This document shows, one piece after another, positions 1 to 9,507 of a stretch of 35,757 nt of DNA. Positions within the stretch are counted from its first letter, which is position 1. Every line of letters starts with the position of its first letter. The stretch spans positions 1-35,757 of the forward strand of contig MSJI02000720.1 of assembly GCA_001931905.2 (NCBI GenBank). Reading direction: 5' to 3'. Both the position numbers and the translations under genes were made by a program. The notes beneath the pieces are model-generated. The model was given only the letters and a program-made list of their open reading frames with translations, searched no databases and was not told the DNA's origin. Origin of the DNA: Cladosporium sp. IMV 00045. Taxonomy: Eukaryota; Ascomycota; Dothideomycetes; Cladosporiales; Cladosporiaceae.

Positions 1-1010
1 TCGCCAGCATGCTCCTTGCCTTGCTTCTGCTTCTCTTGCTCCTGCTTCTCCTGCTCGGCATCCTTCTGCTTCTGGTCAGCCTCCTTGCCGCCGTACTTCG
101 AATCGGCTTCCTTTGCCTTCTCGGCTTCCTTTGCCTTCTCGGCTTCCTTTGCCTTCTCAGCCTCCTTCGCCTTCTCAGCCTCTTTACCAGCGTCATACTC
201 TCCACCGGCCTTGTGGTCGTCTTCGTTCTTTTGGTCAGTCTGCTTCTGTTCGACTTCCTTTTGCTCGTCCTCCTCGTCGTCACCCTGCTTTTGAGCGTCC
301 TTTTCGGCCTGCTCCTCCTTGTCTTGCTTCTGGTGAGCATCCTTGCCAGCGCCTAGATGCTCATCCTTGGGCTTCTCGCCACCTTTGGGCTGCTTGTCGT
401 CGTGCTTCTTGCCATCGTAGCCAGCCTGGGCACCCTTGTCCTCCTCAGCTTGCTTGTCGTCGCCCTTTGGCTGAGCGGGCTGAGCGGGCTGAGCGGGTTT
501 CGCAGGTTGGGCGGGTTCAGCAGGCTTAACAGGCTGCTTCGGTTTCTTGGAAGCATCGTCTTTGGGCTTCGCGGGCTCAGCGGGCTTCATCGAATCGTCC
601 TTGTCCTCATCCATTGGCTTCGCAGACTCAGCAGCAGGCTTCTTGGAATCCTCAGACTTAGCCTTGCCGCCGTGCTGCTTCTCTTCATCACCAGCATGGC
701 CGTGACCCTTCTCCTTCGACGAATGCTGGTCGTCTTTCTTAGAGTCGTACTTTCCAGCCTTCGCGGTCTCAGTTGGGGTCACAGAGATGGCATCAGCGGC
801 CTTCGTCTTGCTTCCATGAGCATCAAGGCCGAGGCGGCTGGTGGCGTATGCAGCGCCCTCAGCGGCCTTCTTAGTGGCAGCATCGAACTTCTCGCCTCCG
901 ATACTCTTGAGAGCCTCGAGACCTTGGCCCTTGTCCTGCTCGCCGTCTTTGAGCGTTGGAGCTGCGGCGGCGAGGGCCAGGAGCGCTGAGAAAGTGTATC
1001 CGGTTCTCAT
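1..1010 (-). CDS. Secreted Lys/Glu/Gln-rich repeat protein, C-terminus outside the window
   Basis: An open frame runs on the minus strand from an ATG at 1010 to the window edge with no stop, giving 336 codons. Residues 1-18 look like a signal peptide: a short basic start, a Leu/Ala core (SALLALAAAA) and small residues before the likely cleavage point. The mature part has almost no hydrophobic residues. It is rich in Lys, Glu, Gln, Asp and Ala, with a Pro/Ala/Gln stretch (PAQPAKPAQPAQPAQP, about residues 162-180) and four copies of EAEKAK near the left edge. This composition predicts an extended, disordered or weakly coiled-coil extracellular or wall-associated protein. I recognise no catalytic domain, and the protein family is unknown to me. 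The signal peptide and the unbroken length make it a credible gene. The missing C-terminus could still carry an anchor or a domain. Confidence 0.78.
   Translation of the reverse strand, partial: MRTGYTFSALLALAAAAPTLKDGEQDKGQGLEALKSIGGEKFDAATKKAAEGAAYATSRLGLDAHGSKTKAADAISVTPTETAKAGKYDSKKDDQHSSKEKGHGHAGDEEKQHGGKAKSEDSKKPAAESAKPMDEDKDDSMKPAEPAKPKDDASKKPKQPVKPAEPAQPAKPAQPAQPAQPKGDDKQAEEDKGAQAGYDGKKHDDKQPKGGEKPKDEHLGAGKDAHQKQDKEEQAEKDAQKQGDDEEDEQKEVEQKQTDQKNEDDHKAGGEYDAGKEAEKAKEAEKAKEAEKAKEAEKAKEADSKYGGKEADQKQKDAEQEKQEQEKQKQGKEHAG
105..176 (-). repeat. Four tandem 18-bp units inside the secreted protein gene
   Basis: Units at 105-122, 123-140 and 141-158 are identical (plus-strand text ggcttcctttgccttctc). 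The unit at 159-176 differs at a few positions. Each encodes six residues (EAEKAK in register), so copy-number change would keep the frame. The repeat explains the charged helical stretch of the protein. Confidence 0.9.
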
Positions 1011-3240
1011 GGTGAATGATTAATGTGAGGGTATGATTAATAAAACGTTGTAAGTAAGATTATAGAGTGAGTGAGACTTATAGAAGAAGAACCTATGTTG
1101 AGGGAGGGGTGAGCGTGTCTTTATACATCATCAAGAGCCATTATGGTGTAATCCATCTTGGCTGATGTGAAGACGAGATCACGTCCTCCACGCCATCTAC
1201 CAGCACCCTATTCCCGGCAAGGACGAGAAGGAAGCCACCAGGCCGCGCAGCTAGCACGTAGGTACAGCTTTCGGGAAATGCAGATATCCAGATGTCGATT
1301 GACTTCCCTTGGCTGGAAGAGCTGGACCGCCACGGCTTGGTCCAACACGGCATGGATGGGAGATCTGCGCATGCGTGCCTGCATGTCACGACATGAGCCA
1401 TGCGGGAACACGCAGGATTCATGGATCTTCCTCGATGGTAATCCATCGTCTCCGAGAAGGCGGCCTGTGATCTACCGGGCTGGAAGGCTTGGCTGATGTG
1501 CTTCAGGGCTACCTACACGTAGCAGGCCAAGTGCTGACAGATTGTACTCAAACTTTCGATCATAGGCAACAGCCAGCAAAAAAGCCTCATCTTCAAAGCA
1601 ACAACATCAATCAACCCGGCAGGAAGGTATCCACAGCATCGCCATAGGAGGTACTTCATCAGAAGCTTGAAAGCTCACGGCACGCTGACGCCAACGGCCG
1701 CGTCTGGAGCGTGATCTGAATTTGAGTGTACAGGACAGTATTTCGAGCTCCCATCATGAACCGCGTCACAGTGAGCTTTGCCTTCTTCGCCATGTTGAGC
1801 AAGTGTAGTAAATTGCCTCGAACCTGCCGTCTTCCAAGCCAAAGCGTTCGCAACACTGACCCGCAATGGCGGGATTGCGGGATGGAAGGATCGAAGCAAC
1901 ATTTTGTGGAGAAGAAGGGGAAGTATACAAGAATAGTGGAGATGCATCTCGACGTTGGCGATTTAGAGTGGAAGACGGAGTACCAGTGGTGCTGTATTGG
2001 CAATGATGAAAGAAAGTTCCCAACGAGCCACCGAGCCGCTACTCACACGGCAGCGTATGCGAAGGTTGACGTACAGCATCCACAGCATCGTCTCCGAAAT
2101 CCAATTCTCGAGCTCAAATAGCTTGGACTAGATGGCCCAGCCGTGCCTGCATGGTTAATTACATGATGGGATCTATATAGAGTTACCTTTCACCACGAAA
2201 AGTAGGCTTGGCCACTTGGCTTTTACACGCGGCAGTCGCTTCGGAGTTGAACTCCTGTTGATCTTTGCATTTAGAGGGAACAAGCTTATAGGCATCCACG
2301 GCATCCTTTGCATCTTACTCCTTAGGTCCTGATCCAGAAATAAACGCGGCTTGCAGTACCCCAGTACCCATGGACGATTGCATTCCAAATAGCACTCTCG
2401 GAAAAAGGTGACAGTAATATTGACGAAGGCAGTTTAGAGTCCGAAAGGAAAAGCCAACGCGTGGATATTCCCGGTCTTCGATACTCCATCGTCGTCGCCG
2501 GCGACATGTTGTTTCTGTACGTGATCCTGCTGACGCGGCGAGAAAAGTATGAATCAGTCTGTATCAACGTACTGAGTAAGTTCCGCGGCCCAGATGGACC
2601 GCGATGTGTTTCCTTCCTTCGAAATGAATGACAGACTTTTCGAGATTTCTATTGATGTCTATATCACTGACGACGAACTCAATGATTCACACGGGAGGAT
2701 CCGCGCACGTACTCGATGCTGGCCGTGAATCGAAGGCATAGCAAGCGACTGCTTCTTGTCCCATTATCGAAGAACAAAAAGGCCCTTTACGTACCTCATT
2801 TAGATCCGAGGGACTTCACGGTGCAGTAATTCTCTCAGACCTTGAAGCATGGGTAAGTGCATCGCTTTCATTCGATCTTCGGTGTGACATGCCTACAAGA
2901 AACGAACGAAGGTGTTCGGAAACCCTGCACATCGTCTGATCATGTCTCAGATATCGCCAGTGTCACTTGATTGATGCTGCCTTGATTTGTCGAATGCATA
3001 GGGACCGTTGTGCGACAATTGTTCTGGGAAGGTAACCCCAACCCTAACCCTAGACAATAGCTCCTCCACGTCTCGTATCATTATGCCTCGAAGAAGACCA
3101 TCAACTGAATATACAGGACTTATCTGACACCTTGGTAAGTATCCCAGTCGCTCGCTCAAGATCAACGCACCTCCAGAACCCTCCTTCCCTCAATCTACGC
3201 CCATCGATCTCTCGAACCTCACAGGACCCAACCCACCCCA
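1011..3240. other. Gene-poor intergenic stretch of 2.2 kb
   Basis: No convincing gene is visible. The longest open frames (up to 131 codons at 1726-2121) lack recognisable domains and overlap one another on both strands. The first 100-150 bases should hold the promoter of the secreted protein gene that starts at 1010. Isolated GTAAGT donor-like sites occur near 2852 and 3133, but no exon can be attached to them. Short phrases recur, such as ttggctgatgtg near 1157 and 1491 and catccacagcatcg near 2080, which may point to old duplicated or decayed sequence. Confidence 0.5.
3034..3053 (+). repeat. Short interstitial telomere-like CCCTAA run
   Basis: The plus strand reads aaccccaaccctaaccctag, which is about two exact CCCTAA units plus one degenerate unit. 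TTAGGG/CCCTAA is the usual telomere repeat of filamentous ascomycetes. The run is too short to be a telomere and lies inside the window, between two genes. It could be a scar of double-strand break repair, a telobox-type protein binding site, or chance. Confidence 0.55.
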
Positions 3241-4635
3241 TCATCCATCCATACGATTCTTCAAAGAATGCAACAGCCCCTTCAACTTCTCCCCCGTACC
3301 CCCATGCTTCCCACCAGCGCCACCACCCTCATCCCCTCCCCTCTCAAACCTCCTCACATCCCTCGTAACCGGCCCAACCGCCCCACCCATCCACGGCCCA
3401 TCCCCCCCAAACCCCACCCTCTGCACCCACCCCATCCTCCCACCATGCCCATCCCCCTCTCCCTCCGTGCCATGAAAAACCGCCAGAGTCTCCTCGCCCA
3501 CGCGCACAAAATCCCCATGCCCCGGGCCCCAAGGCGGCCTGCCCGCATTCTGCAACAAAGGCCTCTCCCCCTTCCTCCAAGCCTTCGGATCCAAAGGATT
3601 CCCGCCACAATAACGTAGGGTGGCCATCTTATACTCCTTCGTCCAACTGCCGGCACAGCTGTACACAAGCCCCCTCCACGTTCTGCCCCCGTCAGGAGAT
3701 TCCAACCACTGCGGTCCCTCGTTGATGCCCGCCTCGCCAGACCTCTCCCAGCTCTCAGCGGGGTGGGAAATCCGCACCGGCGCGCTGGCGGCTGTCGCAG
3801 GATCGTGCAACCTCAAGATGAAAAGCTGCTGCGTCCTCTCATCATAATCGTCCGGCGCACGCTCGATCGGCCAACCAGAGTAAGCGAAGTACAATCCTCC
3901 CTCGAGTTCGAAGACCGTCCCGTCGATGGCCCACTGCTTCTGATCCATGCCTGCGATCGGGCCTAAGAATTCCCAGGAAGAAGCGGAATGCGGATCCTCA
4001 GAAGCCGGGGGCCCGCGCAGGACGTACATCCTGTGGCTCCTGTTGCCGTGCTGGGGGTGCGCGGCGGCGACGTAGACGTACCAGTTTCCCTGGAGGATGT
4101 GCAGTTCGGGGGCCCAGAGGTGTGCGCTGTGCGGGGTGTCTGGTGGGGGTGTCCTGGGTTGGAAGAGTCAGAAATCAACATTTCTCGACAATCAATATCG
4201 GGCGGTGGGAAAACCCGATATGAACAAGCAAAGAGAGCACATGACCTACCAAATCGGCCCCTTCTTATACCTCCCCTCGTCCCAAAAATCCTCAAGCCGC
4301 TCCGCCTCCCAGAGCGGGACGCGATTGCCGGCGGTGAAAGTGAGGTAGAATTTGCCTCGGGCGTAGGTGACGAAGGGGTCCGGGGTGGGTTGGGAAGTGA
4401 TGCGGAGGCAGGTGTTGTTGTAGGGCTTGTGGCCTTGCTGTGATGAGGAAGACATGCTGGCTGATGGGGGAGGGTTGTTTGTGATGTTGTTGGAATTGGT
4501 ACTGGCGTTGGGATATAGGAAGGCGGCGAGGAGGAGCGAGATGGGGATTAGTAGAGTCCAGAGGGTGGTGAAGTTGAGACGTCGATGGATGTGATGAGGT
4601 TTTGTTTTGTTGTTCCGATGAAGGCCTTGGGGCAT
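3241..4635 (-). CDS. Glycoside hydrolase family 43 protein with N-terminal membrane anchor
   Basis: There are two exons, 4635-4250 and 4153-3241, with a 96-bp intron (donor GTAGGT, acceptor CCCAG), giving 432 residues. The joint restores a typical GH43 stretch, GPIWTPPPDTPHS followed by LWAPELH. The family uses three acidic residues, and all are visible: Asp86 in TPDPF (general base), Asp206 in AIDGTVFE (pKa modulator) and Glu274 in INEGPQ (general acid). GH43 enzymes are five-bladed beta-propellers that remove arabinose or xylose from plant or fungal polysaccharides; the exact substrate cannot be read here. Residues 23-41 form one strong hydrophobic segment after a basic start and without a clear cleavage site, followed by an Asn/Ser/Pro linker. 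This suggests a type II membrane anchor instead of free secretion. The alternative start at Met61 would give a cytosolic protein without the anchor. The C-terminal tail, about 40 residues, is Gly/Arg-rich. Confidence 0.92.
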
Positions 4636-5278
4636 TTGAAGTTGCGGTTGTTAATAAAATATTCAAGGCATGTTGTTGTGCTGTTTGCTTTCATGTTAGC
4701 GAAGTTGCGATGTACCTGACATTGATGTCAGGTACCATTCGTCATCGGATGATGATCACTTCCACGCGTTCGAGCGAAAGTCGCTGTGATCGATCCGAAC
4801 ATGGCCCAGGGTCTTAGCTCAAATTGCCAGGTCTGAGACGATCTATCAAAGTCGAAATGTGACAGCTTTGAAATTGACAATTTCAAGATGAGAGAAGAGT
4901 ATTCCATTCCATTCACCTCGCCTGATCCTCAATTTTATCATACACGTGAAAAAGGAAAAACAACGCCGGGCTGAATGCAGTGGACGTCTCGGTTTGTCCA
5001 TTTCTTTTCCGCCCTTCGACCACCTTTCTCAACTAGAGCACGTGCAATACATGAAGAGAAGGGTAATTCGAGGGCGACTGGTGGTATCTGTACATAAGCG
5101 TTTCTCCATCTTACAAAAACATGGTTGTCCTCCCCACCATTTCTTCTTCTTTCCCGCCTCCTCACCAAATGGTGTCAATATTACACAGCGCAAGTTGTGA
5201 TCAACACTTATCCTTGACGCTGGAGGTCGTACTACTCCTCACGAATCCAGACAAAAGCGCGGTCTCTTGCAAGTACGC
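4636..5278. other. Intergenic region: GH43 promoter and 3' end of TUF1
   Basis: Both flanking genes are on the minus strand, so this stretch holds the 3' untranslated region of TUF1 (right side) and the promoter of the GH43 gene (left side). It contains a perfect palindrome at 4712-4735, listed separately. No coding frame looks real. Confidence 0.6.
4712..4735. promoter_or_regulatory. Perfect palindrome upstream of the GH43 gene
   Basis: The arms GTACCTGACA and TGTCAGGTAC are exact reverse complements separated by the four bases ttga. The right end lies about 100 bases before the GH43 start codon, and the left end about 77 bases before it. Ten paired bases without a mismatch are rare by chance. 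A dimeric transcription factor site is the simplest reading. No specific regulator can be named. Confidence 0.5.
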
Positions 5279-6721
5279 TTACTCAATAATGCGAGTAACG
5301 ATACCGGTGGCGACGGTCCTGCCACCCTCGCGGATGTTGAAACGCTGGCCCTGCTCGGCGGCGACGGGCTTGTGGATCTCGCAAATCATCTCGACGTTGT
5401 CGCCGGGCATGACCATCTTGCCGTCCTCGGTGCCCTCGGGCCAGGTGAGGGTGGCGGACTCGTCGGCGGTGCGGATGAACATCTGGGGCTTGTAGTGGTC
5501 GCCGAAGCCGGTGTGACGGCCACCCTCCTCCTTGGTCAGGACGTACATGGAGACGAGGAACTTCTTGTGGGCCTTGGTGGCGCCGGGGGCGGAGATGACC
5601 ATGCCGCGGAGGACGTCGTCGCGCTTGACGCCGCGGAGGAGAAGTCCGGAGTTGTCGCCGGCGCGGGACTCGTCGCAGGACTTCTTGAAGGTCTCGATGT
5701 CGGTGACCTTGGTCTTGATGGGAACCTTGTTCTTGCCAACGAGCTCAACCTCAGAGTCCTTCTTCAGGACACCGCGCTCGACACGGCCAGAGGCGACGGT
5801 GCCACGGCCGGGGATGGAAAAGACGTCCTCGACGGACATGAGGAAAGGCTTGTTGATGTCGCGCTCGGGGGTGGGGATCCACGTGTCGACGTGCTCGAGG
5901 AGCTCGTCAACCCTGTCGACACCGATGTCGTTCTGGCGGTTCTCAATGGCGCAGAGAGCGGAACCCATGACGATGGGAGTGTCGTCGCCCTCGAAGCCGT
6001 AAGAGGAGAGGAGCTCGCGCATCTCCATCTCGACAAGCTCCAACATCTCCTTGTCCTCGACGGCGTCGACCTTGTTGACGAAAACGACCAGGCGCTTGAC
6101 ACCAACCTGGCGGGCGAGGAGCAAGTGCTCCCTGGTCTGAGGCATCTGACCGTCACTGGCGGCGACGACAATGATGGCACCATCCATGGAGGCGGCACCA
6201 GTGATCATGTTCTTGATGTAATCGGCGTGACCAGGGCAGTCGACGTGGGAGTAGTGTCTGTTGTCGGTGGAGTACTCGATGTGTGCGGTGGAGATGGTGA
6301 TACCACGCTTGCGCTCCTCGGGAGCCTTGTCGATGGAGCCATACTCGAGGTAGGAGGCGTAGCCCTTCTCGGCCTGACGCTTGGTGATGGCGGCTGTGAG
6401 GGTGGTCTTGACGTGGAAGATGTTAGTGGATTAAAAAGAGAGAGAGAGGAGCTTGAGAAGAGGCGAGGAGGAATTGGTAGATAGGCCCTTGTCGCGAGAG
6501 GAATAAGAGAGGAGAGGCAATGAACATACCTTTCCGTGATCGACGTGACCAATAGTACCGACGTTGACGTGAGGCTTGGTGCGCTCGAAGGCGGTGGCGT
6601 AGGACCTGGCGGAGTTGACAAACTGCGTCTGGCCCCTAGCACCGAGAGCAGGCTGGATGGGGTTGGTGGAGGTTTGGCGCAGAGCGCGCGAGGTGCGGAG
6701 GAGAGTCCTAGCGAAAGACAT
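5279..6721 (-). CDS. TUF1: Mitochondrial translation elongation factor Tu
   Basis: Exons 6721-6530 and 6406-5279, with a 123-bp intron (donor GTATGT, branch CTAAC, acceptor AAG), encode 439 residues, close to yeast Tuf1 at 437. The protein carries aminoacyl-tRNA to the mitochondrial ribosome using GTP. Residues 1-44 are Arg/Ser/Ala-rich without acidic residues, as in a matrix targeting sequence. The mature part then starts with the bacterial-type phrase [21 protein letters not shown]-domain motifs are GHVDHGKT (58-65), DCPGHAD, NKVD (175-178) and GSAL near 213. The beta-barrel domains 2 and 3 follow to the conserved end VTRIIE. The intron falls exactly between Lys and Thr of the P-loop. The gene is divergent from the hydrolase gene on its right; the 5' leader is strongly CT-rich. 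Identification is certain. Confidence 0.98.
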
Positions 6722-7226
6722 TGTGGATGAAGGAAGACAGACGCCGGCGACAGGACAATGAAAGAAAGAAGAGAGGTAGAGAGGGGAGGTGGAGAGGAGA
6801 TGGATGAGATGGAGGAGTTGCTTGTTTCGCCTGTCCAATTCGAGATGCATGGGAAAATCTATAAGGTCACGTGAGCTGGTCATCAGCTCTGGCTTGCTTC
6901 TAGTGCATCATGTCTCGACTTTGCGGAGATGGAGACGGAGGAGAGGCAGAGCGGCGAGAGACTCGCTGCGGCATAGACATATCGATCAGCTTGGTACAGC
7001 TGCAATTGTTATTCACCACTGCAATACACCAAATACCTCCACTCACCCATTGACTTCCTCTACGTCTGCTATATCACCATCCTCGCCAATCAACACCTCC
7101 CCCGACCAGACAAAACCTACCTCTACCACCATCATAGCCGAGGTCTTCTCGTGCTAAACCGAATGACAGCATAGTTTATCAGCTGCACCACTTCTACATA
7201 TCCCACCCGACACACATCCTCTCCAA
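6722..7226. other. Divergent promoter between TUF1 and the hydrolase gene
   Basis: The 505 bases separate two genes for mitochondrial proteins transcribed outward. The TUF1 side is pyrimidine-rich on its coding strand. A TCACGTGA palindrome lies at 6867-6874. No coding sequence is seen. Confidence 0.65.
6867..6874. promoter_or_regulatory. TCACGTGA E-box-like site
   Basis: This eight-base palindrome matches the site bound by Cbf1/USF-type bHLH proteins in fungi. It lies 146 bases before the TUF1 ATG and about 350 before the hydrolase ATG. Function is inferred only from the match and its position in a divergent promoter. Confidence 0.4.
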
Positions 7227-8846
7227 ATGCTCCTCCAAACCTCCTGCAGACGGTTCGCCGCGCGACCTCTCACCATGCCTCTCCGCGCCAAAATCACAAA
7301 CCCTGCCATGGTCGGCAATGCCTCGAGAAATGTATGCCAGGCCCATCCTGCCGCTTCCACCAACCTGATATGCCGGCAGCTAACTGACTGCAAGACTCGC
7401 TAGTTCGCATCCGCAACCGACATCAAGGAACTGCCCGGAGACGAGCCGGACGATGTCAGATTCGGCAACCAGTACGGCGTGCGCACCGTCACCCTGAACA
7501 GACCCAAGAAGCTCAACTCGCTCAATGGAAGCATGGCGAGGAAGATCGTGCCTAGGCTGCAGGAGTGGACAAAGAGCCAGATGGCCAATGTCGTCGTCGT
7601 CAAGGGCGAGGGAAGAGCTCTCTGCGCTGGTGGTGATGTTGCCGCCCTCGCCCAGGCCAACCAGCAGGGCAAGGAGGGCCAGCAGTCTTCCAAGGACTAC
7701 TTCGCCCTGGAATACAAGCTCGACCACCTGATCGCGACATACCCCAAGCCTTACGTCGCATTCATGGATGGCATCACCATGGGCGGCGGTGTTGGTTTGT
7801 CCGTCCACGCCCCATTCCGCATTGCGACTGAGAACACCGTCTTTGCCATGCCCGAGACCACCATTGGCTTCTTCCCCGACGTTGGTGCCAGCTTCTTCCT
7901 GCCCAGACTGGACGGCGGACTCGGAACCTACCTTGCCCTGACCAGTGAACAGCTCAAGGGCGTTAATGTCTTGTAAGCCGCTGTCAATCATAAACATCTA
8001 AAATCTGTACTGACAAGCAATAGCTACGCCGGCATCGCGACCCACTACCTTCACTCCTCCTCCCTCCCTGACCTCGAAGCCCGCCTCGGTGAGCTCCAGT
8101 TTAAGGACAACGCGACTCTCAGGGAACGTCACGCCATCATCAACTCCACCATCGAGGAGTTCACCACCGGACTGCCCCACGACCAGCCCATCTCCCTGTC
8201 GCCCGTCGGAGGCAACATCCGCGAAGCAATCGACTACGCCTTCCCCCCCGGCTTCGGCATCGACCAAATCCTGAACGCCCTCGAAGGCTCAGCTACCGGT
8301 GCGAATGAGCCCGAGGTCAGAGAATTCGCCAAGAAGGCCAAAGAGACCATCCTGGCGCGCTCTCCTACTTCGGTACGCGTCGCTCTAGAGCAGCTCCAGA
8401 GGGGCACCAGGTGGTCCATCGCCGAGACCTTCCGCCGCGAACACGCCATCGCCGGAAAATTCATGGAGCACCCCGACTTCGTCGAAGGCGTGTCCTCGCT
8501 ACTCATCCGCAAGCCCCGCACCACGCCCCAATGGCAGCCATCCGACCTCTCGAAAGTGACCCAAGCGGACGTCAAGGCCTTCTTCGACGCCAAACCCGAC
8601 CTTGAGCTCCTCAGCACCGAGGACTACAGGGAATACCCGCACGCGTGGATCGGTCTGCCGAGCGAGAAGGCGGTCGAGGCTTTCGTCAGCAACAAGGGCG
8701 CCGTGGGCAGGGCCGAGGCCGTCGAGCACTTTGTCAATTTGAGCAATGGCAAGCTGGGCGTGGAGGAGAAGGTCGAGGAGATCTTGAGCCGTAAGACTGA
8801 TGAGCAGGTGGACGGCAGGTTGAGCTGGAAGAGGGCGGCGGCTTAG
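7227..8846 (+). CDS. EHD3: 3-hydroxyisobutyryl-CoA hydrolase, mitochondrial
   Basis: Three exons, 7227-7331, 7404-7972 and 8024-8846, with introns of 72 and 51 bp, give 498 residues. The enzyme hydrolyses 3-hydroxyisobutyryl-CoA to 3-hydroxyisobutyrate in valine breakdown. It belongs to the crotonase fold. The oxyanion-hole loop is ALCAGGDVAAL (about 107-117), the helix start is GITMGGGVGLSVHAPFR (about 158-174), and MPETTIGFFPDVGASFFLPR supplies Glu186 and Asp194, matching the catalytic Glu/Asp pair of human HIBCH by spacing. The first exon is Arg/Ala-rich without acidic residues and suits a mitochondrial presequence. Both splice joints restore family-like text (NASRN-FASATD and GVNV-FYAGIATHY). 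The C-terminal 150 residues with WQPSDLSKV are typical of this hydrolase and not of plain enoyl-CoA hydratases. Confidence 0.95.
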
Positions 8847-9462
8847 ATTGGGACGACAGTCATGTCGAGTTCCTCGGGCTTGAGAAGTCTGTCCATAGAC
8901 TACTTGATTATATGTATATAAAAGAATTCCACATGTACTTTTAAACCATGATCGCGTATATTCGCGTGCGCTGGTGGCTTAATTCGGTGTTATTATTATG
9001 GCGCTCGCGGCTTGCAGAGGCGGTTCGCTACGCCTACCCGCACTTTATCACTTCCAACTTCAGCATACTGTACATAAAGTAGAAGAGTCCTCAAAGTTCG
9101 ACTGTACCGTTCCTGATCGTCCACGAAGGCAAAGCTCCTTGAATTTCTCGATGTTTTATGTAGACGGATATGGCGGCCATAGGACCAGACACACTTTCTT
9201 CCCAAACCTCGGCCCGGCACTGCCGCCGTTTTGCCTCTGCGTTTCGGGACTTCGACATCAGATCACAGAACGTCAGCGCGTCTTTTCCCAAGACATTGCC
9301 TAGATGGGGCAAGAAATTAGACCTGCTGCATCCTTTTTTGTATTATCTCCTCGACCAATATACATCAAAAGACAGATGAATTGACGATACTGGAACTCGC
9401 ATAAACTGAAGACCGGCTTTCTCTTTTTCCTTTTGCTTTCTCTCAAACTTCCAAGACTGGGC
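8847..9462. other. Intergenic region before the FUSC-family gene
   Basis: It holds the 3' region of the hydrolase gene and the promoter of the next plus-strand gene. The last 100 bases are AT- and CT-rich, as expected of a fungal leader. Short frames such as the one from 8998 show no domain. Confidence 0.5.
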
Positions 9463-9507
9463 ATGTCTGACCAGCAGCATGCCGCAGACCGCGGGAATTC
9501 GAGATGA
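9463..9507 (+). other. Upstream ORF overlapping the start of the FUSC-family gene
   Basis: An ATG at 9463 opens a 14-codon frame that ends at 9507, after the main ATG at 9479 and in another frame. A scanning ribosome starting at the first ATG would pass over the main start, so the short frame should lower translation of the transporter, if the transcript begins upstream. The alternative is that transcription starts between the two ATGs. Confidence 0.45.

Noticed and set aside
1726..2121. Possible 131-residue gene in the left gene-poor stretch
   Set aside because: No domain, signal or splice structure; overlapping frames on the other strand are of similar length.
5267..6484. Plus-strand open frame of 405 codons
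   Set aside because: It is exactly antisense to TUF1, rich in Gly/Val/Asp/Leu as expected from the complement of GC-biased codons, and has no domain.
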